Part shown: one piece after another, positions 7,826-16,604 of the stretch
How the letters are laid out: every line of letters begins with the position of its first letter
Numbering within the stretch: position 1 is the first letter of the stretch
Position numbers and translations under genes: made by a program
Origin: an uncultured Lachnospiraceae bacterium
Lineage (GTDB): Bacteria; Bacillota; Clostridia; Lachnospirales; Lachnospiraceae
DNA: 64,000 bases
Assembly (NCBI GenBank): GCA_910585625.1
Contig: CAJUFQ010000008.1
Coordinates: 36,491-100,490 of the forward strand
Direction of reading: 5' to 3'
Notes under the pieces: generated by a model
Seen by the model: only the letters and a program-made list of their open reading frames with translations
What the model was told of the DNA's origin: nothing
The model's database searches: none

Positions 7826-8374
7826 CTATATGGACTGCATCAGTGCATGAAGAAGCATGATGTGGTACTCTTCGTCTTTTATAATCCGCGCCAGGACAGC
7901 ATTCACGCAGTCGTCTTTCATCATCCTCATATGAGCTTCATACTGGGCGATTGCCCCTTTCTCCGCTTCTATGTCAGATAGCAGCATACCTTTGAGGTTT
8001 TCCGGTATTTTCAGATATTCCGGCGTCCACATTTTTGCCCCGCCATTGCGGTATTTTGCAACAAAACTAATGTTTCCGCCCAGCAGCACAATCAGTTCCC
8101 CTAATTTCTGCAGATGCATCATCTCCGCCATGGCAATTCCCAGCAGGGTTTTTGCGACGGGGCATCTTTCACCGGACAGGCGGTTCTCATTATTGATATA
8201 CTGGGTGATTGCAGACATCTCCGAGACGGCGCCGCAGTAATCGATACTAAGCAGGTTGGCATAGGAAGGATTCTTTTCCCTCACCTGAATCTGAGGATAC
8301 GGCAAATCCGCCATAATTGGCCGAATGCCCATAAAATTACAATCGTTCACCAGCGTATTCCCTTTACTTTCCAT
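7826..8374 (-). CDS. Ferritin-like di-iron/manganese protein
   Basis: A 182-residue helical protein. Likely metal ligands of a ferritin-like four-helix bundle include the Glu of AVSEMSAITQYI, the Glu and His of AMAEMMHLQKLGEL, the Glu of DIEAEKGAIAQYEAHMRM and the Glu-Glu-His of KDEEYHIMLL. Bacterial homologues are placed in rubrerythrin, manganese-catalase and spore-coat-like groups; which one applies is unclear. The ATG at 8374 is preceded by GGAGTTTTGAGT; a TTG two codons upstream is too close to that site. An inverted repeat (8379-8421) covers the promoter and ribosome site. Confidence 0.75.
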   Translation of the reverse strand: MESKGNTLVNDCNFMGIRPIMADLPYPQIQVREKNPSYANLLSIDYCGAVSEMSAITQYINNENRLSGERCPVAKTLLGIAMAEMMHLQKLGELIVLLGGNISFVAKYRNGGAKMWTPEYLKIPENLKGMLLSDIEAEKGAIAQYEAHMRMMKDDCVNAVLARIIKDEEYHIMLLHALMQSI

Positions 8375-8378
8375 ACTC

Positions 8379-8421
8379 AAAACTCCAATCTGTTTATCTA
8401 TAACTATTATATTGGAGTTTT
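8379..8421 (-). promoter_or_regulatory. Inverted repeat spanning the -10 box and ribosome site of the ferritin-like gene
   Basis: AAAACTCCAAT (8379-8389) and ATTGGAGTTTT (8411-8421) are perfect 11-bp inverted copies flanking 21 AT-rich bases. On the minus strand a TATAAT box lies just inside the upstream arm, and the downstream arm contains the GGAG ribosome site. It may be an operator. In a transcript reading through from degV it would form a hairpin that hides the ribosome site. Confidence 0.5.
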
Positions 8422-8437
8422 CAGATACTGTGCCTCT

Positions 8438-9289
8438 TTATGGCTCTGCAATGAACAATACACCCAATGTCCCAGGCCCGCAATGGCTGGAGACAACGCC
8501 TCCGGCCCGAGTCTCTGAGATTTCCGCAAACACGCCCAAGCTTCTGAGATATTCCTCAACTTCCCTGACAATCCGGGCGTCGCCCACAGAATGCGTGATG
8601 AACACGCGTGCCGGACGTGCTGTCTTCAATTCTGCTTCCATGTCCTGCACATAAAGTTTCACTACTTTTGCCAAATTACCACGGTATTTCTTCGCCACTT
8701 CCATCTTACCATCGACCACCACAATCTTAGGATGCAGCTTTAACATTCCTCCGGCTAACGCGGCCACGCCGCTGCATCTGCCTCCGCGGTGAAGGTACGT
8801 CAGCGTGTCTACTACAAAGCTGCTGCGCACCAGCGGGCGCAGTTCCTCCAACTTCTGTATGATTTCCTGCGCTCCCAGGCCTTCTTTCGCCATACAAGCG
8901 GCTTCTACGACAAGCAGCCCGATACCAGTTGACAGATTCTTTGAATCAAAGGCAAAGGCGCGGTCAGACGCCTCCAGATCCTCGATAGCAAGGCGCATGA
9001 TATTCAGGGAGGAGGACATCGTCTCTGAGATAGAGAAACACAACACCTCATTGCCGCCCTCTAGCAGCCTGCCAATCATTTCTGTCGCGTCTTCTATGGA
9101 CGGAGCCGCCGTTTTCGGTGTAGTTTTGTTTTCATCGGACCATCTGAAGATTTCGTCCGGCCTGATATCCACGCCATCCTTATAATCCTCAGCCCCCATC
9201 AGTACATGCAATGGAAGGATTTGAATATCATATTGCTCTGTTAACTCCTGTGACAAATCACAGGTACTATCTGACAAAATTTTTACCAT
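8438..9289 (-). CDS. DegV family fatty-acid-binding protein
   Basis: A 283-residue protein of normal DegV length. It starts with ILSDSTCDLS, the family's N-terminal motif, followed by ILPLHVLMGAEDYKDGVDI. Later landmarks are the LHRGGRCSG segment and ARVFITHSVGDARIV near the C-terminus. DegV proteins bind a single fatty acid between two lobes; Gram-positive homologues serve as the binding subunit of fatty-acid kinase (FakB). No kinase partner is in the window. The ATG at 9289 is preceded by AAGGAAAGAGAATACAAT. Confidence 0.92.
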   Translation of the reverse strand: MVKILSDSTCDLSQELTEQYDIQILPLHVLMGAEDYKDGVDIRPDEIFRWSDENKTTPKTAAPSIEDATEMIGRLLEGGNEVLCFSISETMSSSLNIMRLAIEDLEASDRAFAFDSKNLSTGIGLLVVEAACMAKEGLGAQEIIQKLEELRPLVRSSFVVDTLTYLHRGGRCSGVAALAGGMLKLHPKIVVVDGKMEVAKKYRGNLAKVVKLYVQDMEAELKTARPARVFITHSVGDARIVREVEEYLRSLGVFAEISETRAGGVVSSHCGPGTLGVLFIAEP

Positions 9290-9412
9290 ATTGTATTCTC
9301 TTTCCTTAATATAAGATTCACTATTTTAAATAGCTAATACTAACTATACCTGTTCTTCCTGTTTTTTTCAAGGACAACGCAGATAAGTAAGGTATTTATA
9401 ATTCCATAAGAC

Positions 9413-9448
9413 TAAAAAGAACCCCCAGACAGCCACTTTCTGCCTGGG
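9413..9448 (-). terminator. Rho-independent terminator after the RsgI-like gene
   Basis: On the minus strand CCCAGGCAG (9448-9440) pairs with CTGTCTGGG (9432-9424) and is followed by GGTTCTTTTT. Confidence 0.8.
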
Positions 9449-9485
9449 AGCCCTGTTTAAAAGGGAGGTCTGCCCTGCCTGTGCA

Positions 9486-10922
9486 TCAGGTAGGTGCATC
9501 CAATATAAATTTATTTTCCTGACGTTTCGGTGAGCCGCATCCCTCCTGCTGCACCGAACCGCCCGGCTGTTCTGTTTGTAGCTGGCCGGAAGGCACTTCT
9601 TGCGGCTGACCATTCACAGTCCCATCCGTCTGTGACGGGACATTATCTATCTCTGATTGGCTGCCACCCGGCTGTGACGGTGAATTCTCCGTTCCCGTCG
9701 CACCTCCTTCCGGCTGTGACGGCGGGCTCTCTGTTCCTGGTTTGCCGCTATCTTCCGGCTTTCCTAAAACGCTTCCTGTCCCAGATTGGCCGCCGCTTTC
9801 CGGCTGTTGTGGAACATCGCCTGGAGTTATCGGCCCTTCTTCCCCAGTCTGCACCGCTCCATTCCCAGTTCCTGCCGGAATGGCATCTTCTTTCTTTGCT
9901 GAATCTTCCAAATTTTCCGTACCACTGGAATTTTCAAGCTTTTGGTCATCTGTATTCCCTTCTACATCCTGACAATCTTCTTTCAGACCCTGCTTTTCAT
10001 CCTCAGATTCCTTCTTCGTCTGATCCTTCCCCAGCTCTTTTGTTTTCGGCTCATCTTTGCCTGGCTGTTTTTCCGGATTCGTTTTCTTTGATGAATCTGT
10101 TTCCGGCTCCTGCCCCGATCCCTCCGGCAATGATGGCTCCTGCGGCTTCACTCCGCCGTCCTGTGCGGCAGCCCGCTCTTTCTCAGATGCCTCTGACAGT
10201 TTCAATTCCAGGGAAGTATAATCCTGACAATACTGTATCAATTCATTGACTGACATCTGCTGCACCTGCTCTTCGGCCAGCCCGCAGCTCTTTGTCAGTT
10301 CTGCCTCCAGCAGCTTACGCCCCTGGCTCTCGGTTCTGCTTTGGACCTCCTGAAAAGCTGTCGTCACGCCAGATACCTTCAACTCTGTCAGTTTCCGGTC
10401 AATCCCTTCTCCTAACGTGCGTTCCAGATTTTCACAGATATATTTGTCCTTTGCAGCAAGCGTCACCAATATCCCTCCGTTCTCACGGAGATAAGATTTT
10501 TCTACTACATCCTGAATCAGCACATCTAACAGTTCCTGCACCGTTCCTTTTTTCCATCTCAACTCTTTTACAACATCTTTTCCATCCTGATTCAATCCTT
10601 TTAACCGTTTTACCTGATGTGCCTCATCCACTTCAATCTGTATGCTGGGGTTGATATCGAGAACCATATACACGCACTTCTCGTCCTCCCTCAGCAAGCC
10701 CAAGACGCACAAACAGATGATTGCCAGACTCGCACACAGAGACAGCGCATATCTTGGAAACCTTCCTATATTAAATTTTCCGTTCCGTGAAGGCGTCTCA
10801 TTGACCGTCTCAGACCATGCAACCTCCTGTTTCCTGCTCTCTTCCAACACTGCTTCAAACAAATCTGGTGACAGTTCCGAAAACCCTTCCTCTATTCTCT
10901 TTTTTAATTCCTTCTTTTTCAT
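9486..10922 (-). CDS. RsgI-like anti-sigma factor with long disordered extracellular tail
   Basis: A 478-residue single-pass protein. Residues 1-55 are a cytoplasmic anti-sigma region, about 56-78 a membrane helix (YALSLCASLAIICLCVLGLL), and about 80-245 an extracellular domain starting with VYMVLDINPSIQIEVD. In RsgI proteins the Asn-Pro bond of this motif is reported to be a self-cleavage point before regulated proteolysis. Residues 250-478 are low-complexity (Gly, Ser, Pro, Glu, Gln, Lys) and probably disordered, like the B. subtilis RsgI tail linked to cell-wall sensing. Its ATG overlaps the sigma factor stop as ATGA. It should hold the sigma factor at the membrane. Confidence 0.85.
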   Translation of the reverse strand: MKKKELKKRIEEGFSELSPDLFEAVLEESRKQEVAWSETVNETPSRNGKFNIGRFPRYALSLCASLAIICLCVLGLLREDEKCVYMVLDINPSIQIEVDEAHQVKRLKGLNQDGKDVVKELRWKKGTVQELLDVLIQDVVEKSYLRENGGILVTLAAKDKYICENLERTLGEGIDRKLTELKVSGVTTAFQEVQSRTESQGRKLLEAELTKSCGLAEEQVQQMSVNELIQYCQDYTSLELKLSEASEKERAAAQDGGVKPQEPSLPEGSGQEPETDSSKKTNPEKQPGKDEPKTKELGKDQTKKESEDEKQGLKEDCQDVEGNTDDQKLENSSGTENLEDSAKKEDAIPAGTGNGAVQTGEEGPITPGDVPQQPESGGQSGTGSVLGKPEDSGKPGTESPPSQPEGGATGTENSPSQPGGSQSEIDNVPSQTDGTVNGQPQEVPSGQLQTEQPGGSVQQEGCGSPKRQENKFILDAPT

Positions 10923-11467
10923 AGCTTCTCACCAAATTCTTTCTGCAATTTACGAATCCCTCTGTGATAGCGCGCCATCACTGTCCCCAGAGGCATTTCC
11001 AGCAGCTTTGCGATTTCCCTGTGTTTGAGGCCGCCTATATCGTGCATGATAATCAGATTCCTATCCTCAGCGGAGAGATGCCCAAACATCCTCTCCAAAA
11101 CAATCCGGTTCTCAACATCCGACATATCCTCAAACCCCAGGCTATTCTCCATATCCTCAAAATTGACCTCTGTAACCTGAACTTTGCGCCGTTTCATCAG
11201 AAAAAGATTCTTGGCTATCTTCATCATCCACGCCATCGGATTTCCCTGCTCCCGATACAGATGGCAATTCTTATAGACCTGGACGTATGTATCCTGCAGC
11301 AAGTCCTGTGCATCCTCCCTGTTCATGGTATAAGAGAGGAGGAATGCATAGAGCGGCTTATATGTAACGTCATACAGTTCCTGAAATGCAGCTTGCTCTC
11401 CCTGCATTATGCGCTCAAATAATTGTGGATCAATATGGACTTTTCTTTTTGGAGCCTCTTCCTGCAT
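10919..11467 (-). CDS. RNA polymerase sigma factor, ECF (sigma-70) family
   Basis: A 182-residue sigma factor with region 2 (NREDAQDLLQDTYVQVYKN, about 50-68) and region 4 helix-turn-helix (LKHREIAKLLEMPLGTVMAR, about 148-167). ATG 11467 follows AAAGAGGTATCCCG. Coupling to an RsgI-like protein, whose classic partner is SigI, is notable because the domain content here is ECF. The upstream leader also holds a strong ribosome site before a four-codon frame (ATG at 11547). The set probably responds to cell-wall or polysaccharide signals; that is inference. Confidence 0.9.
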   Translation of the reverse strand: MQEEAPKRKVHIDPQLFERIMQGEQAAFQELYDVTYKPLYAFLLSYTMNREDAQDLLQDTYVQVYKNCHLYREQGNPMAWMMKIAKNLFLMKRRKVQVTEVNFEDMENSLGFEDMSDVENRIVLERMFGHLSAEDRNLIIMHDIGGLKHREIAKLLEMPLGTVMARYHRGIRKLQKEFGEKL

Positions 11468-11752
11468 CGGGATACCTCTTTCAGCCCTCGTCTCTCACAT
11501 GAGAATGAGCGCAAATTCTGCCGTAACAAACACTTTATCCAATTCCCATAAAAAGCACCTCCTTGAACTATCTGATACTTAGACAATGCAAGCAAAACGC
11601 TTTTTATTGCGCTGGATTTAAAAATTTTATAATTTTATTATACTGTCTGGACATGGCCATGTCAATTTTTATCAGGTTTGAGTTTCCCCATTTTCCTCAT
11701 TATTTAGTTTCAGAGTGCCAAAAGGGGGGCTGTCGCACGAATATATTTCCTC

Positions 11753-11878
11753 GTTCAAAAGGTCTTGCCGCTTATGCGGCAAAGACAGAATGCACGAAAA
11801 TCACTCTGGGAAGCTAGCTTCCCAAATTGATTTTTGTGCATGTTGTTTGCATTGCTTTGCAATGTAAACCTTTTGAAC
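11753..11878 (+). repeat. Cloverleaf-shaped intergenic repeat, copy B
   Basis: A perfect 11-bp outer stem (GTTCAAAAGGT 11753-11763 with ACCTTTTGAAC 11868-11878) encloses three hairpins: TTGCCGC/GCGGCAA (11765-11782); TGCACGAAAATCA/TGATTTTTGTGCA (11791-11840) topped by the palindrome GGGAAGCTAGCTTCCC (11808-11823); and TTTGCATTGC/GCAATGTAAA (11846-11868). It has the same order, orientation and arm lengths as copy A at 3606. Hairpins 1 and 3 differ in sequence but stay paired. It lies in the gene-free stretch 11468-11930, downstream of fbp; a 14-bp palindrome GGACATGGCCATGTCA-like stretch is also present near 11650. Confidence 0.85.
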
Positions 11879-11930
11879 AAATCTATATCTTATAATTTAG
11901 ATTCAAATTATGAACCTAGGTTTCTTCGTT

Positions 11931-13802
11931 TTAAGAACAGGCATTATCCGATAAAATCAACTGCAAATCCTCAATCTGCTCTCGGATATTCCTGCCGATA
12001 TCCGTATCGCGAACCCGGATCCTCTTTTCCTCCGTCTCAAAAATATCCGTGCTGGACTCAATATCCTTATTCTCCTCCAGCGCTTTCCTGATACTTTCAA
12101 ACGGCTCATGCGCTTTCAGCCTCATGCCATGGGAATTATAAATCAAGGTATAGCCCGCAATCCCCGTCTCCTTATGGTAAGCCTTACAGAAACCTCCGTC
12201 GATGATAATCAGTTTGCCATTTGCCCGCACGGGAACCTCCCCCTTGCTGACTTTCACCGGCGTATGTCCATTGATGATGTGCGACATCGGGGAAAACAGC
12301 CCGAACTCACGCAAAATCATATTACAGATATATTCTTTCTGATAATAGTCATAGTAAGGGTTCCTCTTTTCTACGGTAATTTCTTTATCATCAAGATACG
12401 CCCGCTCAAAAGTCTTTATTTTCCTGCCGGAAAGCGGTGAATTCTGTCCTGCCCACAGATACCAGATAAAATCCTGTTCCGGCGTGGGCGCGCCAGACAG
12501 GCAGATTCTGCGTACCTCCTCATCTGCGTAATCCAGGTATTCCTTCCCCTTATACACCTTGTCTTGCAGCCGGATTCCCTCAAAATTCCCCTCCTCATCA
12601 AGAGGGATGCAGCCATGGTACAGAAGGTTGCCATTAAACCGGCAGTACATGCCGCCCCTGTCGCACAAGAACTGCACATGCTGATGCAGCCTGCCGCTGT
12701 TTTGGAACGAATGGCGCAAGTCTGACAGCACTTCCTCTTCCTCCTCCGTCAGCTTATACGGATTCTCCCTGTCCACAGTCGGGAAATCCCTGCGGTTCAG
12801 CGGGTACTCCCTGCCCTCAATCGTAACCGTTCCCTTGTCATAGTCTATTTTTTCCAGCATCCTGCGGTCATCCATCTGGTATTCCGGATGCCTTGCAATA
12901 ATCTGCCCCTCCAGCTTAAACAGGATAACGGATATCGCCTGCTGCGCGGCGTCCATCACGTCTGCGTCCTGGTACTGCTTTCCTGCAAAAACCACCAGAG
13001 TCCGCAGGCTGATGCCGTAGCCGCTCTCTAAAACTTGGATATTCTGGTAACGGATATTGTTCCTGACCACCGTCGCCACACATGCGGGCACGCCTGCTGC
13101 CGCTCCCATCCACAGCACGTCATGGTTGCCCCACTGGATATCCAGGGAGTGGTACTGCATGAGCAAATCGAGGATTTTATCTGGGTGCGCTCCCCGGTCA
13201 AATATGTCCCCCACAATATGCAGATGGTCGACGGCAAGGCGTTTGATAAGCTCTGCAAGGGCAACAATGAATTCCTCCGCTGCCTGGATATGGATGATGG
13301 TATCTATAATCTGCCTATGGTATTCAATCTGGTTGTTGTCCTCATCCACCTGCATATGCAGCAATTCGTCAATGATATAGGCAAATTCCTCCGGCATGGC
13401 TTTACGGACTTTTGAACGGGTATACTTGGAAGAAACGCTCTTTGCCACCGTAATTAGATGCCGCAGCGTCACCTTATACCAGTCTTCCACAAGGACTCCC
13501 TGCTCTTTGAGGGCGTTCAGCTTCTCTGCTGGGTAATAAATCAGGGTACAGAGTTCATTCTTCTCCTGCCGGCTCATCTGCTCTTCAAAAATCCGTCCGA
13601 CTTTCTCCTTAATAACCCCTGAACAGTTGTTGATAATATGGCAGAACGCCTCATATTCTCCATGGAGGTCGCTCATGAAATGCTCCGTGCCCTTTGGCAG
13701 GTTCAATATGGCGTTCAGATTGATGATTTCCCGGCACGCCGCCTGCCTGGTGGGATATTCCTTAGCCAGAAGCTGTAAATATTTCTCTTTTTCTCTCTCC
13801 AT
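11931..13802 (-). CDS. fbp: Fructose-1,6-bisphosphatase, class III
   Basis: A 623-residue enzyme of the length expected for the Firmicutes class III family. It hydrolyses fructose 1,6-bisphosphate to fructose 6-phosphate in gluconeogenesis. Metallophosphatase motifs are clear: HFMSDLHGEYEAF, HIVGDIFDRGAHPDKILD, IQWGNHDVLWMGAAAG and the later HIINGHTPVKV. The start at 13802 is chosen because GGAGGAGAAC precedes it; the ATG ten codons upstream has no ribosome site. It appears to be a single-gene unit with the cloverleaf repeat downstream. Confidence 0.95.
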   Translation of the reverse strand: MEREKEKYLQLLAKEYPTRQAACREIINLNAILNLPKGTEHFMSDLHGEYEAFCHIINNCSGVIKEKVGRIFEEQMSRQEKNELCTLIYYPAEKLNALKEQGVLVEDWYKVTLRHLITVAKSVSSKYTRSKVRKAMPEEFAYIIDELLHMQVDEDNNQIEYHRQIIDTIIHIQAAEEFIVALAELIKRLAVDHLHIVGDIFDRGAHPDKILDLLMQYHSLDIQWGNHDVLWMGAAAGVPACVATVVRNNIRYQNIQVLESGYGISLRTLVVFAGKQYQDADVMDAAQQAISVILFKLEGQIIARHPEYQMDDRRMLEKIDYDKGTVTIEGREYPLNRRDFPTVDRENPYKLTEEEEEVLSDLRHSFQNSGRLHQHVQFLCDRGGMYCRFNGNLLYHGCIPLDEEGNFEGIRLQDKVYKGKEYLDYADEEVRRICLSGAPTPEQDFIWYLWAGQNSPLSGRKIKTFERAYLDDKEITVEKRNPYYDYYQKEYICNMILREFGLFSPMSHIINGHTPVKVSKGEVPVRANGKLIIIDGGFCKAYHKETGIAGYTLIYNSHGMRLKAHEPFESIRKALEENKDIESSTDIFETEEKRIRVRDTDIGRNIREQIEDLQLILSDNACS

Positions 13803-13921
13803 GTTCTCCTCCATTCTGCCAGCTACAAACATTGTTCCGTATTTTCCTCAATTTTATCAAGAAACGTTTTCCACTGTCAAGGATGTCCGCCTTTTCTTTT
13901 CAGCAGGAGTCCATAACGTGC

Positions 13922-13972
13922 AAAAAAAAGTGAACCTGACACTGAGAAACAATGTCCGATCCACTTTTTCCT
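13922..13972 (-). terminator. Terminator after the DEAD-box helicase gene
   Basis: On the minus strand AAAAAGTG (13969-13962) pairs with CACTTTTT (13932-13925), with further inner pairing GACA/TGTC, and is followed by a run of T. Confidence 0.7.
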
Positions 13973-13989
13973 ATTCTGCAAAAACTTAT

Positions 13990-15582
13990 TTATTTCTGGT
14001 TTGCCGGTTCAATGTTGATGCTCTTGCCTTTGATCTTGGAATGTGACATCGCACGCAAAACATCTTTCCCATACTCGCTGGGTACTTCCACAAACGTAAA
14101 TTTGTCAAACATGTCAATCGTGCCTACCACATCTCCGGAAATCCCGCTCTCGCCGGCGATGGCTCCCAGGATGTCTCCTGGCTTCACATGCTGCTTCTTG
14201 CCAATATTGATGAACAGGCGCACCATGCCGTCCTCTGCCCCGGTATCACCGAACTCAAAGTTTTCCATGGCTGCTTTCTCATTCTCTTCTTTGCCGCGAA
14301 GCGTAAGCTTCAGGAACGCTGCCGCAATGTCCATGGCAGTATAATCGGATTCATTAATCTCCTGCTCAATCATATTGACCATGGATCTCAGATCTTCTTC
14401 TTCGATGACTGTCTCTACCTGATCCATGATTTTCTCCAGCCTGACTTGTTCCACATCCTGCATACTTGGGATTTTCTGCGCAAGGATCTTCGTCTTACAA
14501 TAACGCTGGATGTCTTTTAATTTGTAGACTTCCTTGCCCTTCACAAAAGTGAAGGAACGCCCAGTCCTTCCGGCACGCCCGGTTCTGCCGATACGGTGTA
14601 CATAATACTCGTCATCCTGCGGCAAATCGTAATTGAACACGGCTTCCACATCATCCACATCAATACCGCGTGCCGCTACATCCGTAGCTACCAGAATTTC
14701 TGTCTTTCCATTGCGGAATCTGTTCATCACACGGTCACGCTGGGACTGCTTCATGTCCCCATGCAGCCCTTCCGCAAAATACCCGCGTCCCTGCAGGGCG
14801 CTTGTCAGCTCGTCCACCATGCGCTTCGTATTACAGAATACTAAGGACAGCTTGGGTGCATACACATCCAGCAGACGGCTTAAAACCTCTACCTTGTCCT
14901 TGCGCTTCACGTCATAGTAGTACTGTTCGATATTCGGCACTGTCAGTTCTTTTTTCGTCACCTTAATCGTAACAGCGTCGTTCTGGTATTTCTTGGTAAT
15001 CTCCAGGATTGGTTTCGGCATGGTTGCTGAAAAAAGCATCGTCTGCCTTTCCTCAGGGATATACTCCAGAACTGTCTCTATATCCTCCCGAAACCCCATG
15101 TTAAGCATCTCGTCCGCCTCATCCAAAACGATGGTATTGACCTCGTCGCATTTGATAGTCCTTCTCCTCAGATGGTCCATCACACGCCCTGGCGTACCGA
15201 TGATGATCTGCGCTCCGCCTTTCAGGGAACGAATCTGTTTTGTAATATCCTGCCCTCCGTATACCGGAAGCACCTTCACGCCGGACATGTACTTAGCCAG
15301 TGTGCGGACTTCCTCTGCCACCTGGATGGCAAGCTCCCTCGTAGGGCAGAGTACGATTGACTGCGTGCGCTTGTTATGAGAATCCACTTTCATCAAAAGC
15401 GGAATTCCAAATGCCGCGGTCTTACCTGTCCCGGTCTGTGCCTGTCCAATCAGGTCTACGCCTTCCAACCCCACGGGAATTGCTTTGCTCTGGATCGGGG
15501 TTGCTTCCTCAAATCCCATCTCACGGATAGCTCGCAGGATTTTCGGGTTTAATTCCAGTTCATCAAATCTTACTGTTTCCAT
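13990..15582 (-). CDS. DEAD-box ATP-dependent RNA helicase with DbpA-type RNA-binding tail
   Basis: A 530-residue helicase. Motifs in order: Q-motif region ATPIQSKAIP, motif I AQTGTGKTA, Ia PTRELAIQ, II VLDEADEML, III FSATMP, VI HRIGRTGRAGR. About residues 435-515 (MVRLFINIGKKQHVKPGDIL onward) form the C-terminal domain found in DbpA, DeaD and CshA-type helicases. These unwind short RNA duplexes in ribosome assembly, mRNA decay and cold adaptation. ATG 15582 follows AAAGGAATTAGA. An extended basic tail is absent; the protein ends soon after the RNA-binding fold. Confidence 0.93.
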   Translation of the reverse strand: METVRFDELELNPKILRAIREMGFEEATPIQSKAIPVGLEGVDLIGQAQTGTGKTAAFGIPLLMKVDSHNKRTQSIVLCPTRELAIQVAEEVRTLAKYMSGVKVLPVYGGQDITKQIRSLKGGAQIIIGTPGRVMDHLRRRTIKCDEVNTIVLDEADEMLNMGFREDIETVLEYIPEERQTMLFSATMPKPILEITKKYQNDAVTIKVTKKELTVPNIEQYYYDVKRKDKVEVLSRLLDVYAPKLSLVFCNTKRMVDELTSALQGRGYFAEGLHGDMKQSQRDRVMNRFRNGKTEILVATDVAARGIDVDDVEAVFNYDLPQDDEYYVHRIGRTGRAGRTGRSFTFVKGKEVYKLKDIQRYCKTKILAQKIPSMQDVEQVRLEKIMDQVETVIEEEDLRSMVNMIEQEINESDYTAMDIAAAFLKLTLRGKEENEKAAMENFEFGDTGAEDGMVRLFINIGKKQHVKPGDILGAIAGESGISGDVVGTIDMFDKFTFVEVPSEYGKDVLRAMSHSKIKGKSINIEPANQK

Positions 15583-15719
15583 TCTAATTCCTTTCATTGC
15601 TATGTTTAAGCCTGTCGCTAATCATAACAGAGAAGTCGGAAAAAGTCAATTTATTTTTAAACTTTTGCCCGTCAGGGCTAATTCTGAAAAATCGTTCCTC
15701 TTCTCTGGAATTTTTATTA

Positions 15720-15748
15720 TTGACTTTCATATCCAAATGGTATAGTAT
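15720..15748 (+). promoter_or_regulatory. Sigma-A type promoter for the hemolysin III family gene
   Basis: TTGACT (15720-15725), a 17-base spacer, and TAGTAT (15743-15748). It is about 110 bases before the start codon, leaving an AT-rich leader with a GTTTTAAAAAC palindrome. Confidence 0.55.
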
Positions 15749-15858
15749 CTTTTTATAAGATATATAGTTTTAAAAACTACATGAAATATTTATCAAAACT
15801 TTGCGTATACTAAATAACGATATTCCGAGACGGATGATTATGGAAGGAGATGTTTTTC

Positions 15859-16524
15859 ATGAAATTCAAATTAAAAGACCCTGGAAGCTCAATTACGCAT
15901 TTTATCGGTATGCTGATGGCTCTGTTCGCTGCAACGCCGCTGCTGATCCGCGCTTCCTTGAACCCGGACAAAATGCATGTGATTTCTCTCGCCATCTTTA
16001 TACTCAGCATGATACTGCTCTACGGCGCAAGCGCCACCTACCATGCGCTGGATTTATCTGAGAAAATCAACCGTATGCTGCGGAAACTAGACCACATGAT
16101 GATTTTCATACTGATTGCCGGAACATACACGCCTGTCTGCCTGATTGTACTGAATGGCCCCGTAGGCTATGGGCTGCTGGCGCTGGTCTGGGGCATCGCG
16201 CTTGCGGGAATCCTGGTTAAGGCTTTCTGGATTACTTGCCCGAAATGGTTTTCTTCCATATTATATATTGCTATGGGCTGGGTATGCGTCCTCGCCTTCA
16301 CCCAGATTATGAATTCCCTCTCGCCGCAGGCTTTCCATTGGCTTCTTGCCGGAGGAATCATCTACACCATAGGCGGAATCATTTACGCTTTAAAGCTGCC
16401 GATTTTCAACTCCAAACACAAGAATTTCGGTTCCCATGAGATTTTCCACTTATTCGTGATGGGAGGCAGCGTCTGCCATTTCATCATGATGTACTGTTTC
16501 GTGGCAAACATGCCGCTGCTGTAA
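15859..16524 (+). CDS. Hemolysin III family (TrhA/PAQR-type) membrane protein
   Basis: A 221-residue protein with seven predicted membrane helices. Conserved family features are the His of SSITHFIGM, YGASATYHAL with its Ser and His, LRKLDHMMIFILIAGTYTP, and the late His pair near GSHEIFHLFVMGGSVCHF, which bind a metal in PAQR proteins. Bacterial members have been linked to membrane-fluidity control; haemolysis is not an established role for most. The ATG at 15859 is preferred over one three codons earlier because AAGGAG is better spaced from it. Confidence 0.9.
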   Translation: MKFKLKDPGSSITHFIGMLMALFAATPLLIRASLNPDKMHVISLAIFILSMILLYGASATYHALDLSEKINRMLRKLDHMMIFILIAGTYTPVCLIVLNGPVGYGLLALVWGIALAGILVKAFWITCPKWFSSILYIAMGWVCVLAFTQIMNSLSPQAFHWLLAGGIIYTIGGIIYALKLPIFNSKHKNFGSHEIFHLFVMGGSVCHFIMMYCFVANMPLL

Positions 16525-16561
16525 TGCCGGTAAACAGCCTGCTTGCCGCATGAATCCCGAA

Positions 16562-16594
16562 AAAAGGAGGCACGGTTCATCCATGCCTCCTTTT
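16562..16594. terminator. Bidirectional terminator between converging genes
   Basis: AAAAGGAGGCA (16562-16572) pairs perfectly with TGCCTCCTTTT (16584-16594), with A- and T-runs on either side. It can serve both the hemolysin III family gene and the GH43 gene. Confidence 0.85.
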
Positions 16595-16604
16595 ATTTAT
16601 GCCT

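Noticed and set aside
9530..10249. A 239-codon open frame on the plus strand opposite the RsgI-like tail
   Set aside because: It arises from the low-complexity sequence of the opposite strand and shows no protein-like features.
11533..11560. A strong ribosome site followed by a four-codon frame in the sigma factor leader
   Set aside because: It could be a leader peptide, but nothing else (no attenuator pair) supports it.
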